A stretch of 64,000 bases of DNA, taken from contig NC_053408.1 of the NCBI RefSeq assembly GCF_016859285.1, positions 8,896,213 to 8,960,212 on the forward strand, given 5' to 3'. Made by a program: the position numbers and the translations under genes. The DNA is from Xiphias gladius. Its lineage: Eukaryota > Chordata > Actinopteri > Istiophoriformes > Xiphiidae. Below the pieces are notes generated by a model. It had not been told where the DNA came from. It was given only the letters and a program-made list of their open reading frames with translations, and made no database searches. Numbering within the stretch: position 1 is the stretch's first letter; each line of letters begins with the position of its first letter. This document shows, piece after piece, positions 12,121 through 24,739 of the stretch.

Positions 12121-13754
12121 GGATACCGTACTGTTGAGTACAAACTGCTTGGTGCCAGATCAGTGAGAGCTTTGTAAGTCATCATAGATGTTATTAGTGG
12201 ATAAGTAAACTCCAGTCTCCAGTGCTTTGTTCTCCCAAAACATCCACCATGACTTCCTTCCTAAGACTTCTGCCAAATATGAGGATGTCACACTTTCTGG
12301 ATAGGAAAAAAGTTCATGTAATCCAGGCAGAAATTACTGCTTCTCAAAACTTAGTTGGCAAAGCAAATTAGTGTTACCATGTGTTTTTTTTCTTTTCTTT
12401 TTGTAATTTGGTTTAACTGACATTTTAACTTAATTCAGTTCAGTATAACCAAGTTTTTTTGGTAAAGAATGTAACTATACTATTGTCCCAGAAAAAACAA
12501 CATAAAGGATTTCAAAGAGCGATAATCATTTTCTAATCACGAGTGTGATGGCTTATAGACACTAAATGTTTGAGAGCAAACAATTTTCTCTCCAGCTGGC
12601 CTCTTTATAGATCATGAAAATATACTACTTAAATCAATGGGAGAAATCCCACACACAATGGCAGCCCTGCTGTTCAATGATGGCTTTTGTATTGGGGATA
12701 ATCTACTAAGGTCATCAATCATGTCATGCAAAAAAAAAAAAAAACACATTGCCTGATGTAATGGATTGAAACATACCTATTATAAAACAACTCCCTTCCA
12801 TTCTTCCATTCTTCACAAAAAGAAAATGTGAGTTTAAATATATATGTTTAGCACCAAACAAGGAGAATACTTTACACTAAACACCAAGGGAGTCAATAAG
12901 GCAAATTGTTCCAAATTCACTGTCAGGCATGTGGCGAGACAGGCATTTTCACAGTAAAAGACTCCCCGGTTGAGCTGGAAATGTACAATTGACCCTGTCT
13001 GCCTTTTCAAAATGCTGCAGCATTATAACCTGGGGGAATGTGTTGTCATCCAAATGAGATAAGTTTATTTTCTGCGATGTAGCATTTGTTCCATCAGGCA
13101 GGGAGGCTATAAAGCTAGAAGGATCAGTGGGGAGTCGAGCTCGGCACATGTGGTGCGAACGAGGAGCCCGACGAAAAGGCTTGGCCACCGCCCAAATCTC
13201 TGCCTCTGCCTTCTGTGCGGGCCCAGCCTTGGAAAGCAGGAGGCCACAATATTGTGGAACAAATTTCCTCTAATCTGAGCGTGCTGGTCTGGGGCTCCAG
13301 TGGGAAGGCTGCTCTCCTGTGCCCTCCCCGCCTGTCCCACAGATCAGCCCAGTTTACCCTTGACAGTGCCAACACACTGAAAGAAGGATAGGATGTCGGC
13401 GGTGGGGGGGGGTAAGGGCTGTCCGGATCTCGGCCCTTGCGTGGACCACTCATGTGTGCTCTCAGCAGGCCAGCGCTTTGCCCTGCCCTGGAGAAAGGAG
13501 CTGAGTGGAAAGGAGCTGGCACTGGATTGGCCAGCTCCCACCTGCATCCTCCAGCGAACACTGACACAACTTTCACAACTTTAAAGCATGTCACTATTCG
13601 CCTGAGACTAATTATTGTTGCTGCTCAAATCAAGTCGAATACTAAAACATGAACTGACATTTTGTTTTCTTCCTCTCAAATTAAACCATTTTAATCAAGA
13701 TGACAAAAACAGATGGCGTAACCTGTTACATTTCAGAGTAAAAAACACATGAAA

Positions 13755-13828
13755 GAACATATATACATATATATCTATCTATCTATATATATATAGATAC
13801 ATATGTATATACATATATACATATTACA
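13755..13828. repeat. AT-rich ATAC/ATCT microsatellite
   Basis: Alternating TATA, TACA and TATC units make a largely self-complementary stretch (ACATATATAC on one side, GTATATACATATATAC on the other). Simple-sequence DNA. Confidence 0.8.
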
Positions 13829-15867
13829 CTTTCAACTGCAAATATCCCACACAGCTGAGTGAGGATCCTCCCGTTGTCAAGGACTACATTTAGATTAAAT
13901 GTGGTGCCATAGGCACAGATGGAGACAAGTCACGTGCTCTACTGGGGACTGTATCCATCAGATTCCAGTCATTTTACTGCAGCATGCAGGGCTCCTCGGC
14001 TTAGGATTGATCGAGACAGGAAATGCGTGGGAGTGATGAAATTGAAATATATAGCAGATGATTATTTATGATGGCAATGCTGTGAAGCTCCTCCAGCACT
14101 TTTTGCAAGCAGTTTCTTGGGGAATTAACATTGTTTATACCACAAGTTTGAGTGTTAAAACTTTGAACTGACAACTTTAAGATGAATTCCAAACACTTCT
14201 TTGTGACTTGTGGTTGAAGGCTTACTCTTGATTTTAGGGATTGTAAAAAAAGGATTACCATGAAAGTACAACAATTAGAAAAAGTTGAAACTTGTTTAAA
14301 TTTAAAGCCTTCACATAATGACTTAATGGGCCTTTTTGTATTTCATCCCTATCATCCCTCTCCCTCACAAATTAACAAACATCCTTCTCCTCAACAATTT
14401 CATGTAACTGATTTTGTTTTATTAGATTTTAATTAGATTTTTTGCCATGTTTATGACGTCTAAGGAAAAAGTTCATAGCGGTTCACATTTACAGAACCAG
14501 ACACATGATGTGACGGGAGTAACTGAATACTCACCAAATACCTTATGATAGTTCAAATAAGATATCTGATACTCTGGAGCTAAAATCAGTGTGATTGTCA
14601 CTGGCACACGGTTTAATTTCTCTCGGCCCCATCGGAATTGCAATAGAGTGCAGCGCACGGGGCAACGCACTTTCAAATGGGGCAACGCACTTTCGAATGG
14701 GCCAAGGCATCCCTGGTTCACAGAACATGGCAGCTGGGTAAAATCTATTTAGATAAGGTGGATGCACACAAGATTAGAAAGCATAATAGAGGACTTTTTA
14801 ATACTGAATGTTTGGTCGGATGTTATGATCGTATATGGATCAGTATATTCACGTATATTTGTGCCTATATGGACGCATATATATATATACCAAATATGGA
14901 TGCCTGTATATAGGGATGTATAACTTATATATTGATCTAACACGTTGAGACCCTGTTGGAGTTGGGTTGAAAATGTTAAAACATATTAAGTTATGTACAA
15001 ACAATATACTTTTTTGGCTTATTAGACTCCAAAAAATATAAAAAATAAAATAAAATAAAAGAGTCAGGGTTAGTATCAACAACAGTAAGCAGCAAACATA
15101 CCTCGAGGTGCTCCACTGTCAGTAATGCAACAGAAAAAAAGCAACTCGTGTATGTGTTTACAGTGCATGCAGATAAACTGTGGACTGAGAGGTTTCAGCC
15201 TCTTCACATTGTTATTGAAGAGGGCTAAAGAAGACCATCACAGTGCTGCCAGACACAATAATGCTTGTCTTCCACATTACCTCCAGTACGTGCATGCTTT
15301 GTTTCCTGCGAATCCTTTTTGCGTGGTTACACACAATCCCACATGCCAAGCAGGGGGACTCTGCCGGCGACCATGCAAACTACTATATGGAGAGGCAATT
15401 ACAGAATGCAAATACATTGAATGGCTTTTGCTGAACCCAAATAGCAGCAAAAGTATGGAAGAATAAAGCGGAAATCTTAAGAATTATTCCTTGAAGTATA
15501 AGTAGTGGTAGATATTCATCACATTCATGATCTAAAGAATTCATCTTGTTTATTGATATCCAGTATATGTTTGCATTATATTTCTGTAATGGGTGGTTAT
15601 TTAAAAATGAGGTAGACATTGAAGCAAACAGTTTCTCGGTCTTCATCTCAAGCCAGCTTACAGAAGCCCATTCTAGGAAATTTTCCAGCTGCAAAGCCGA
15701 GCTGAGCCCTGTTAAGCACCCGAGTGCACCCCGAGCCATTTTCCATTTGCAATAAACCCCGTTTGAAACAGGGCAGAACAACAGAAAAGTTGACTTGTTA
15801 ACACAGGGAGAAGGAGGAGGACATGTATGGTCTCAAATGAGCAGTCTGGGGCATTTTCATGCACCCC

Positions 15868-15913
15868 GGGGGGGGGAGTGGGGGCTGGGGTGGGGGGGGG
15901 GGGGGGGGGGTGG
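15868..15913 (+). repeat. Poly-G tract with interruptions
   Basis: Runs of 9, 5, 4 and 19 G separated by single or few bases on the plus strand. At least four G-runs longer than three occur within 46 bp, so intramolecular G-quadruplex formation is possible. The CCACC-rich translation on the other strand is an artefact of this tract. Confidence 0.85.
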
Positions 15914-17419
15914 ACATGCAGGAAGGAGGAGGGGGTTTTGATTTCCATAGCAACAGTCAAGTCCCCAGCTGTCATGTTTGGGCTGAGATAGGCGCTGTGA
16001 GCATAGGGACCACTTAACCCCAGCCACACTTCAGCTTAGGAAGTTAAGATGCTGCTGAGTGTCTGTGCTGTGCCTCACTTAAAATGCAAACTCTATACCC
16101 CTGGGAAGATATGGGAATGCTTCTGAATTAACCCGGGGGTTAGAGGAACTATGCAAAAAGCCTCCTCAGAAATAATTAACCATCAATGTTTTTGGATGTC
16201 ATTGAATGAAATGTAAAGAAAAAAAAAAGACAGTGAGAGCATGGAGCCTGGCAAACAAACACAATGAACTCCCAATTTATCATCATGAGTCTCTTGAAAC
16301 ACATTGGTTGGTCGACAATTATAGGAAGTGGGGTCTATTGTTTGGTAGCCCAAGAAGACACTGTTAGAAGTAACACCACGAGTAGAGTTTTTCACAGCTG
16401 TGCGACATCAAAAGTATATTTTCTATGAGTGGATGAAATCCACTTTAATCCACTTTCTTTTGGCAGCTTTCACATGAACACCATAATATGACGCAGCAGT
16501 GGAACAGCTCCTGTTGATTGATCTGGAACATCAAAATAAAAGCCTTGACAATTAGCTTATATTGCTGTTTACTACATGCACCATTCTTTGTAAAAAATGA
16601 AACTCTAGTTATTTCTTATTCTGTGCCTTTGTCCAGGTCATAGGGTTTATCTCTCCAATCTCGACCAGCAGATAGCTCTTGATGCTCAAATGAGCAAAAT
16701 GAATTCATATTATGTCAGGTACAAGCCTTTGGTCAGACAGGGAACATGGTATTATTACAGTTTAAAGTGGGGCTCTTTGGTTGTTGAAATACACCTCAGA
16801 CGAATGTAAGCGCAGGGCACAAGAAGCAGTGAGAAGGGAGGTGAAACGTAGAGAGAGTTTAAAATGAGCAAACTTTGACTAATTTTTTTCAATAAACAGC
16901 GACCGCTGAGAGGACATTTGCTTTGACTTTCTCAGTCAGTAAGTTAACTCATTTCGAATGTTTCGCACATTAAATGTGCATCTTATAAATTCAACATTGA
17001 GCGTGAATGCACACAGTCTGGTGTTCAGATATAAGGGCTGTTTAATGGGTTTTAAATAACTTCTGTGATTCAGATCCAACATAGTCCAAAAAAGATATTT
17101 TGTTTCTTGTAAGAAAACACTACTCAAGTGGCTTTTAACCCTTTTACAATCCTCTCTCCCTTTGGGGGTGCAAGGCATAAATTAAAAAAAAAGGAAAAAT
17201 TTTTTATTGCTAGACCTTTTATACTGGGTTTGCAGATAAAGTTTTGCCAGACTGCTTTGAAGGCAGGGAAACGCCATGTTTCTTACGGGTTCAGTTGTAT
17301 ACTCTACCGTGCATTGTGCATGACCAAAAGATGAGGGTTTAATCTATCTGTACAAATAAATACATGTTCATGTAAGTTGTCATGGTACTAAAGCAGTCTG
17401 TAGTGGTAGCGATTTTACT

Positions 17420-17880
17420 TTAAAGTAACGGTTCAAAATTTTGGGAAACAGACTTATTCGCTTGTTTCCTGAGAGTTAAATGAGAACAACGAACAAAATC
17501 CCACTACCAGCACCTCTAAAGTTCATTAATTATCACTTGACATATCATTTGTTTAATCCGTACCCAGAGCAAACTATAGAAGCAACAATTTGCTGTTTTA
17601 CATGGGTTTATGCACCAAACTATTTCTTCATCTTGAAAAGTAGTTAAAATGGTGAAAGCAAGGTATAACGTGTTAAGCAGTGATCTTCAGTGGTGCAGGT
17701 CGACTTGTTTTGTTACTTTTGGGCAGAGCCAAGCCAGCTCTTTCCCCCTGTATGTAGTCTTTATGCTAAGATAAGTTAGCCTGCTGCTAGTGGTAGCATC
17801 GCGCTTAGCTTACAGAAATGAGAGTGATATCAATCTTCTCATTTAAAGTGAACAAGCGCGTCTGCTAAAACATATTTTAC
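17420..17880 (+). repeat. Interspersed repeat (GGCAGAGCCAAGC / TTAGC family), copy 1
   Basis: Starts near GTTCAAAATTTTGGGAAAC and contains GGGCAGAGCCAAGCCAGC, TCTTTATGCTAAG and GAGAGTGATATCAATCTTCTC. The same words occur, mostly in reverse complement, at 23,960-24,335. From memory this is a very common percomorph repeat of unknown coding capacity. Confidence 0.6.
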
Positions 17881-18189
17881 TTCGGCATTATAATTAGGAT
17901 TACCGCAACCCACAATCCATTTAGTAGCAGACTGTACCATCAGGATGGGGTTTTTTTTATGTTATCTATGGCACCTGCTGATATCAATCAATATTTAATA
18001 TGAGATTAAACATTATTTAACTAAACAGGGAATTACTTCAAATTGCATCTTCCAGACCCGCCACAAAACAGGATCCTGGTTTTAGCAGCAGCAACTGCTG
18101 ATTGAGCAGTAAATCGCAGGATCACTCTGTCTCCTCTGAGCTTTTCAAACAGAAACCGGCAACATAACAGATATTGCTCGTGACAGGCC

Positions 18190-18600
18190 AGACAAAATGT
18201 CCCTGTTGTTTTGCAAGGGAAAATGTGGCATTGTCCCTCCACGGCAGTCCCCTTCTGGGTGTGAATGGCCATCTAATCAAGCTCTGCCTTTCAGTGCAGC
18301 TGGTTTACAGCGAGCAGCGGGGCTGACCTCTGAGGGGCCCGCCTCCCCCTCCCCGTCCTCTGGGACCCTTCAACAAGCTTTAGAGGCCAAATGAGGTGTA
18401 AGTCTATTAAAAGGGAGTTTGTGTGTAGATCACAGTCCCTCTGGGGGTGGGAGCCTTTGCCTTGTCATTCAGGTGCGGCTAATTTCCTTCTGCTCCACAT
18501 GCAGACATGAGGCCTGCCCATGGTCCTCGTCGCACTCAGACGAGACCCGCTGCTAGAATTTCAAATGACGGCTTCTTGCGGAGGCAGCAGGTGATTTATT
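18190..18600. promoter_or_regulatory. Candidate conserved non-coding block
   Basis: GC-rich, non-repetitive stretch within AT-rich desert, with CATCTAATCAAG and AATTTC motifs. A pyrimidine-rich acceptor-like site (GCCTTTCAG, 18,295) and a donor-like GTAAGTC (18,398) bracket 100 bp, but no frame is convincing, so it could equally be a non-coding RNA exon. Inference from composition only. Confidence 0.28.
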
Positions 18601-19284
18601 AAAACAGAGCAGTGAAACAAAGAGACATTGCCTTAATGTTGTGGATTATATTCACAATGAATACAGTGTGGCTGTGCAGTGTTCACAGTTCATTCATGAG
18701 ACTCATAACTACAGTGCAAATATCACCGAATGCAAATTAGGTGGAAAAGCAAACTGTGGCATTTTTTGCTCACATGTTTAAAAGAAGCCAAATTTGGGTT
18801 GAATAGCGGTGGGATGTGGACAGAGCTGCAATGATAAATATTTGGTGCTGCTGACTGACAGAGAGAGAGGCTGGAGAAGCCGACAAGGGAAAAATGAAGT
18901 GAAGGAACAAGGCCACAGGCAATACTTGAGTGAATGCAAGTTCGAATTTGTGGCATAAACTGGAAGTGAGCATTGTCAGAATAACATGATGTTCTACCAA
19001 TCAGGGTCCTATAAATAGATCTGATTATCACAGCACCACAGAGGCTCCTTCAGCTTTGCAGCTCCAAATACAGATACAATCACGGCAGAGTGCAGTGACA
19101 GAATACCTGACAGTTCCAGTGCAGTCAGGACGGTGATGTGATTTTCATTGCGTTGGTTGTGTGCTTCAGCATTCTGGATTTGAAAAGAAAACAATGACCA
19201 TCAGGTTTAAGTGCAAACTTTCAGCTGTAATTAGCGGCTGTTCACAACTGTATAAAACTCTTAGCCCTTTTTAAGTCCCCGAAG

Positions 19285-20155
19285 ATGAAGGAAATTCAGA
19301 TGGAAACAACAACAGTCAACCAAGGAGTATTTATGGACAGTGGCAAATGTGACCTCAGTACATTTAATCAATTGTTTCAATTTCTGAAGACCAGACTGAA
19401 GGCAAAAAACCCACAAAACAAGCAGAAAGTGATAATGGCTGCAGTACAAGCCAGGCTGAGCACCACTGGGAAGATACAATTGCTGATGTCTGTGGATCAC
19501 AATCTTCGGACAGTAATTGACACCAAGAATTTGATAACAAGTATTAAATATGATGACTTTATTTAAGTTCACTTTAATTTGTCATGTTATTTTTTGTGCC
19601 TTTAAACTGGGGGACTACTGAATGTCTAAAAAGGGCTACAAGTTTCATCCAATGTGGATGCAAATGGCTTAAAATGAAATAATAATTCATTTACTAATTT
19701 CTGTTAATCTGATGATAACGTTGTATTTACCAAATGCCGAGATCTGGAAACACAGTTGCATCGCTACAATGAAGTATAATGAGAGAAGAAAAGGTCAGAT
19801 AATCAGACAGGTTGTAAACGAGCCAACAGATCAGCCAGATAATCCAGACCACATTACTGGTTTTGTGAGTATATGTTTCGGGGACCCCCTTAAAATCTTT
19901 CTGACTATCTGATTTCTTGTGTTCCTTGCCCCGTTAGTATTTGTTTTAGTGATGTTGTCATGGTCCTAGGCCTCAATGATACTTTTACCGATGGGAATGA
20001 TGGCCAAAACTACAAAAATTAGAGCCATATTGAAATAAACTGTGATTATTCATTTAAGTTTAGAGTGAGCACTTTACACTCATAGTCATCATTTCATTTA
20101 GCATCATATTGTATTTGTTGGAGTACGGAGCCAACACAATGAAAGATTTACCACT
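19285..20155 (+). pseudogene. Tc1-like transposon remnant (3' end of transposase plus inverted repeat)
   Basis: Bases 19,380-19,566 match, with many changes, the 3' end of the fish Tc1-type transposase gene that is also present in reverse at 22.4 kb: the shared text includes AACAAGCAGAAAGT, GGCTGCAGTA, TGATGTCTGTGG and AAGTATTAAATATGATGAC. It is followed by inverted-repeat-like text (AAACTGGGGGACTAC at about 19,604; GTTGGAGTACGGAGCC at about 20,117) interrupted by some 350 bp of unrelated sequence. The 93-codon plus-strand open frame and the 103-codon minus-strand frame across this segment are relics. No catalytic residues remain. Confidence 0.55.
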
Positions 20156-20459
20156 GTCCCATGTGCCCACTGCATGTGTAAAGACTGAATTTACTTCTGC
20201 ACTGAAAAGACTTCCTCCATAACAGATTTCTCTGCACACCTGATTTATTCCGAGTTCTTCTTTAACTCTCCAGCCTCTTCAGGTGAGCTCAGAAATACGC
20301 TGCTCGCTCAAACTCCGAACTTAGAGAGCAGAAAGAATAAGTTCTCAAGATGCACTTTATGCATAGAAAGGAAATTAATGGATCATGCTGTGCTTGACAA
20401 TTAACAATGAAGCGACATACAGTATTGCTGGACTTTTAAAGTCAGATATGAACCCCTCG

Positions 20460-20720
20460 AGCCACTTTCAGAACAGCCTGACCTGATATTTGGCTGAGGA
20501 AGAGCTTTTCCCAATCAGGCATTGACAGTGTTTGTCAGAGGGGACCGGGGTCAGCCGAGCAGTATTAACCTCTGGAAAGCGTCTCTGTGCAGTGCATTAG
20601 TCACATAGAGGTGGAGGAGGGATGTCCCGTAATAGATTATTGACTAGCGGGCAGCGGCCTGCACCGCACCATGTGGTCCTGGCCAGCTACTGACCTCTTA
20701 ATCACAGATGGAGGAGCCCA
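20460..20720. promoter_or_regulatory. Candidate conserved non-coding block
   Basis: GC-balanced, non-repetitive sequence with GTAATAGATTATTGAC and CTTAATCACAG homeobox-like cores and no sustained reading frame. It is flanked by AT-rich DNA. Regulatory role is inferred from appearance. Confidence 0.28.
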
Positions 20721-21179
20721 CCTGCAGTCTACAGTGGGGCTGGAGGATACATACACACAAACTGTGCATAGACTCCCACAGCAGTATAACCCTGGCGACT
20801 AATGACAAACACACAGGTAATATTCTCGGTTTGGTTGCAAGATATTTAGCAGGACAGGGAACCTGAGGTGTATGAAACCATATTCATTCATAGCTATAAA
20901 ATAGGAGTCTTTGGCTGGGGGTTTCTGGGGAAACAACAATTGCTTCCATGAACTTAGACTATCTAATTAAAGGCAGTCGATTTCTCTCTGGAAGTCACAC
21001 TCAAGATCTTTAATTGAAATCAAAATGAATATTGCTGGAACACAGAGAGCATAGTGGAGTGAGAGTTGGGGGTTTGGGATGGACACATCCTCTGCCATTT
21101 CACTGGTCTCACTGTCAGCTCAAGTGACTTCACATTTGATTGTTTTGATGAGAAATAAATTAAATTAATCTTTCGATTT

Positions 21180-22160
21180 TTTTTTTTTTAAACACCTCAT
21201 GACAAAAGCACAAAAAAAAGAGAATAAAAACAAATCAGAAGACAAAACTGACTTAACCCAGAAAGACAAGAGCATTTCAAAACCATTGCCAATATCATAT
21301 GTGCTCTGTTTCCCTTTGGCTCAGCCTAGCTTTTTTTTTAATTGTTTGATAATTCATCTCCAAGCTCTAATTTACCCCCCATCGTCAGCCCTGTATGTTC
21401 GACCACTCTGTGAGACATTCAGCTGAATTTCAAATGAGCTTGTAGCATATAAAGTCTTTCTTCCAGGGAAAGCACCTATTTATGGACATGTTTGTTTGTT
21501 TTTCATTAACATTAACCCTTTGGGCGATGAACGTCCGTATGCCGTCTCTTCAAGAGAGGTCCCAGGAACGTCCTTGGGCAGGAAGTCACACTGTTTTAGT
21601 TGGTCTGGTTACTCAGTGACTCCCGGGGTGAAAATACAAGATAATTAATTTTGTTTTCACCATCGGAACATTCATCCTATAGGATGGTCTCTCGAAGCAC
21701 TTGCCTTATAGCTCTGTGTGAAAATCTCCTTTCCGTTAGACAGCATTTTCAGGTCATCATACTTTGCCATCACAGGAGTAAAATAATGAGATATTGATTT
21801 GATAATGTGTTGTGTGATGAGCCTGATGAAGTTGTGCCAGATATCCCTACTCTGTACTCTTTTGGGGAAAAGGATTTGTAATGATAATTATTGTTTGAAA
21901 TGTTGATTTATCCTACTGGGCAATATCACTAATGCCAGTTGTAAACTGATCCCCAAGTTTTGATGCAAGAATCGGGACATATTAAATTAGCATTCAACGT
22001 ACAGCTATTTAATAGGGTAATGGCAAAGATATACTGTATATGCTTATTTAACTTCATTATTTCTCTCATAATATTTGTACATTATCATATGTGGTGATTA
22101 ACATTATGTCCAGTCAACTAAGAGGACAAAATGTGACGTTTTTGCCTGGTTACCATTATC
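21180..22160. other. Intergenic, no gene seen
   Basis: Low-complexity poly-T (21,177-21,190) and AT-rich sequence. The 75-codon open frame beginning at 21,199 starts in an A-rich run (MTKAQKKENKNKSEDKTD) and has no recognisable domain. A GC-richer island near 21,510-21,640 is unexplained. Confidence 0.5.
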
Positions 22161-22169
22161 TATTTCTTG

Positions 22170-23592
22170 CATTGGTCTTGCCAAATACTTTGTGATTGAA
22201 TTGTAGACTTTCAGCTTTAATTCAGTGGGTTTAACAAAAATATCGCATTCATGGTTTAGGAATTACAGATGTTTTTTATACATAGTCCCTGCGTTTCAGA
22301 GACTCAAAAGTAATTGGACAACATAATTATAAATATAAGGATTTTTTTTGGTTCTTGGATGAAAATTGTTTGCAGTCAGTGACAGCCTGAACTCAGGAAC
22401 CCATGGACATCACCAAATGCTGAGTTTGCCAGGCCTTTACTGCAGCCGCCTTCAGTTGCTGCTTGTTTGTGGGTCTTTCTCCCCTAAGTTTTGTCTTCAG
22501 TAAGTGAAAAGCATGCTCAATTGGGTTGAGGTCAGGTGACTGAGTTGGCCATTGAAGAATATTCCATTTCTTTGCCTTGGGAAGCTCTTGGGTTGCTTTC
22601 GCAGTACAGTATACACGTCAGAAATCATCTTACTACTTCTATTAGCAGTAACATCATCAATAAACACCAGTGACCCAGTCCCATTGGCAGCCATACATGC
22701 CCATGCCATAACACTGCCTCCACCATGTTTGACAGATGATGTAGTATGCTGTGGATCATGAGCCGTTCCTTTCCTTCTCCATACTCTTCTCCCCCCATCA
22801 TTCTGGTACAAGTTGATCTTGGTTTCATCCGTCCAAAGAATCTTGTTCCAGACCAGGGCAGGCTTTTTTAGATGTTTTCTGGCTAAATCTAATCTGGACT
22901 TTCTGTTCTTGAGTGTTACCAGTGGTTTGCACCATGTGGTAAACCCTCTGCATTTACATTCATGAAGGCATCTCTTGATTGTAGACTTTGACAATGATGT
23001 GCCTACCTCCTTGAGACTGTTCTTGACCTGGCTAGAAGTTGTGAAGGGTTTTTCTTCACCAAGGAAAGAATCATCATCCAAAGAAGAAAATCCACTATAG
23101 TTGTCTTCCATGGTCTTCCAGGTCTTTTGGTGTTGCTGAGCTCACCGGTGCATTACTTTTATTAAGAATGCTGTCAGTCTGATAGATTTGTTTTCTTTTT
23201 TCAGCCTAATGATGGCCTTCTTCATTTGACACCTCTTTGACCGCATATTGAGAGTTCCCATGAACAGCTACCAAATGCAAATTCAACACTTGGAATCAAC
23301 TCCAGACCTTTTATCTATTTAATTTGTCAAGAAATAATGAGGGAACAGGCCACACTTTGCCATGAAACTCATCAATTGTCAATTGTCCAATTACTTTTGA
23401 GCCTCTGAAAATGAGGGAGTGTGTATAAAAATGGCTGTAATTCCTAAACTGTGATTTTGTCAAATCCCTTTGAATGAAGTCTTAAAGTCTACACTTCAAT
23501 CAAATCTTTATGGCTTCCTTTCAAATTCATTGTTCTGGTGTTCAGAGGCAAAATTACAAAAATGTGTCACTGTCCAAATAATTATCGACCTA
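22170..23592 (-). mobile_element. Tc1/mariner-type DNA transposon, defective
   Basis: The two ends carry a long inverted repeat. GACTCAAAAGTAATTGGACA (22,301-22,320) mirrors TGTCCAATTACTTTTGAGCC (about 23,384-23,403), and the homology extends roughly 130 bp outward on both sides (shared TTTAGGAATTACAG against CTGTAATTCCTAAAC). The right terminus is TTATTTGGACAGTGACAC read inward and abuts a TA dinucleotide at 23,591-23,592, as expected for Tc1 insertion. The left outer end is diverged or lost, so that boundary is approximate. Confidence 0.8.
22393..23246 (-). pseudogene. Tc1-like transposase, broken
   Basis: Reading on the minus strand from an ATG at 23,246, the N-terminal helix-turn-helix region (with KKAIIRLKKENKS) is cut by a stop and frame change. 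The 204-codon open part (23,111-22,497) retains the linker, EEKPFTTSSQVKNSL, and the first catalytic Asp in KILWTDETKINLY. After SDVYTVL the block that normally carries the second catalytic Asp (the HDPKH-type motif) is missing. The frame then shifts, although the downstream WPTQSPDLNPIEHAF motif with the third acidic residue is still legible in another frame down to a stop at 22,395. Family length is about 340 aa. With the deletion and two frame breaks it cannot encode an active transposase. Confidence 0.8.
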
Positions 23593-23939
23593 ACCTATGT
23601 TTTACAGCATCTACAGTCCTTTGGCATGTCACAGTTCACAATGATGTGACAAAAATAAAGAAATAGGACACATAATGTAAAAATACGCAAAGAAGCACAA
23701 CGCAGACATCATACCAACAAAAAGTGTACGTTAAGCAATACAACCTGACTTTGCGTGTAAATTAGAAGTTAGTTATGGAGGAAGAGGCAGTTTGAAGTGC
23801 CGAAATACATGATTGCTTTCAAGATTTTTTTTGGATTATTTACACCTATTATTGCACCATGAGGTCACCACAGAAGATGCACTGTTTTCCAGGATGTAGC
23901 AGTTTTCCTGGAGTTTCAAGTGCCAATTTCATGGGCTCT

Positions 23940-24335
23940 TTGAAGCAGCAGGTTTTAGGGAAATCTTTACGGGAAAATGACACTTATTTAACTTTCGGTG
24001 GTGAGTGAGATGACAAAATTGATACCACTCTCATATCTATGTGGTAAATATGAAGCTAGAACCAGCAGCTGGTTAGCTTAGCTTAGCACAAAGACTGGAA
24101 AGAGGGGGAAACCGCTAGCTTGGCTCTGCCCAAAGGTAGCATCAAGATATATAATGTGTTCCTGTAAAGGTCCTGAGAGGAAGATTTTGTTACTGTTGGA
24201 CAGAGCCAGGCTGTTTCCAATCTTTGTGCTAAACTAAGCCAACTGGCTTTTAGCTATAGCCTTATATTTAATAAGCATATAAGCACTTTTCTAATAAGCA
24301 TATTTCCCAAAATGCTGAACTAGTCCTTTAAGAGT
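23940..24335 (-). repeat. Fold-back interspersed repeat (TTAGC family), copy 2
   Basis: Internally palindromic: GGTTAGCTTAGCTTAGCAC with AAGACTGGAAAG and GCTTGGCTCTGCCCAAAG at 24,073-24,136 is mirrored by TTGGACAGAGCCAGGC and AATCTTTGTGCTAAAC at 24,197-24,235. The spacer is about 60 bp. It also matches the repeat at 17,420-17,880 in the opposite orientation. Confidence 0.65.
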
Positions 24336-24739
24336 TGGCAAGGCTTGGCCAAATGCAGAAACTGTTCTCAGATATAAATGTAAAATGATTTTGCCACAAT
24401 AATAAGCGTATATTTGTGATTTTTATTTATGTATTATTTTTTACTAGAGTTTAACAAAGTAATTTATTTTTTATTTAATGGAAACGTTACTCCATGATCC
24501 TACCTTCTGAAGTCGGCAATTGAACTGGTAAGTTCGCTATAACAAGATGAAACCTTTGCTGGTGTCTAATTTTTCTTTTCTTTTTCAAATATGAAAAACA
24601 TATGAAGCGTTACAAGAACATGTGTTGTTTCTCAAAAACACTGCGAACCTTTCAGTGTGCACTTGAATGTGCAACAAACACCCACACACTCAAACAGGAT
24701 TGAGAATATGAGGCTATCAGAGCCTTGCACATTACATTG

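Noticed and set aside
13124..13594. 156-codon minus-strand open frame
   Set aside because: Pro/Ser/Arg-rich translation of a GC-rich patch with several overlapping frames and no splice or domain support.
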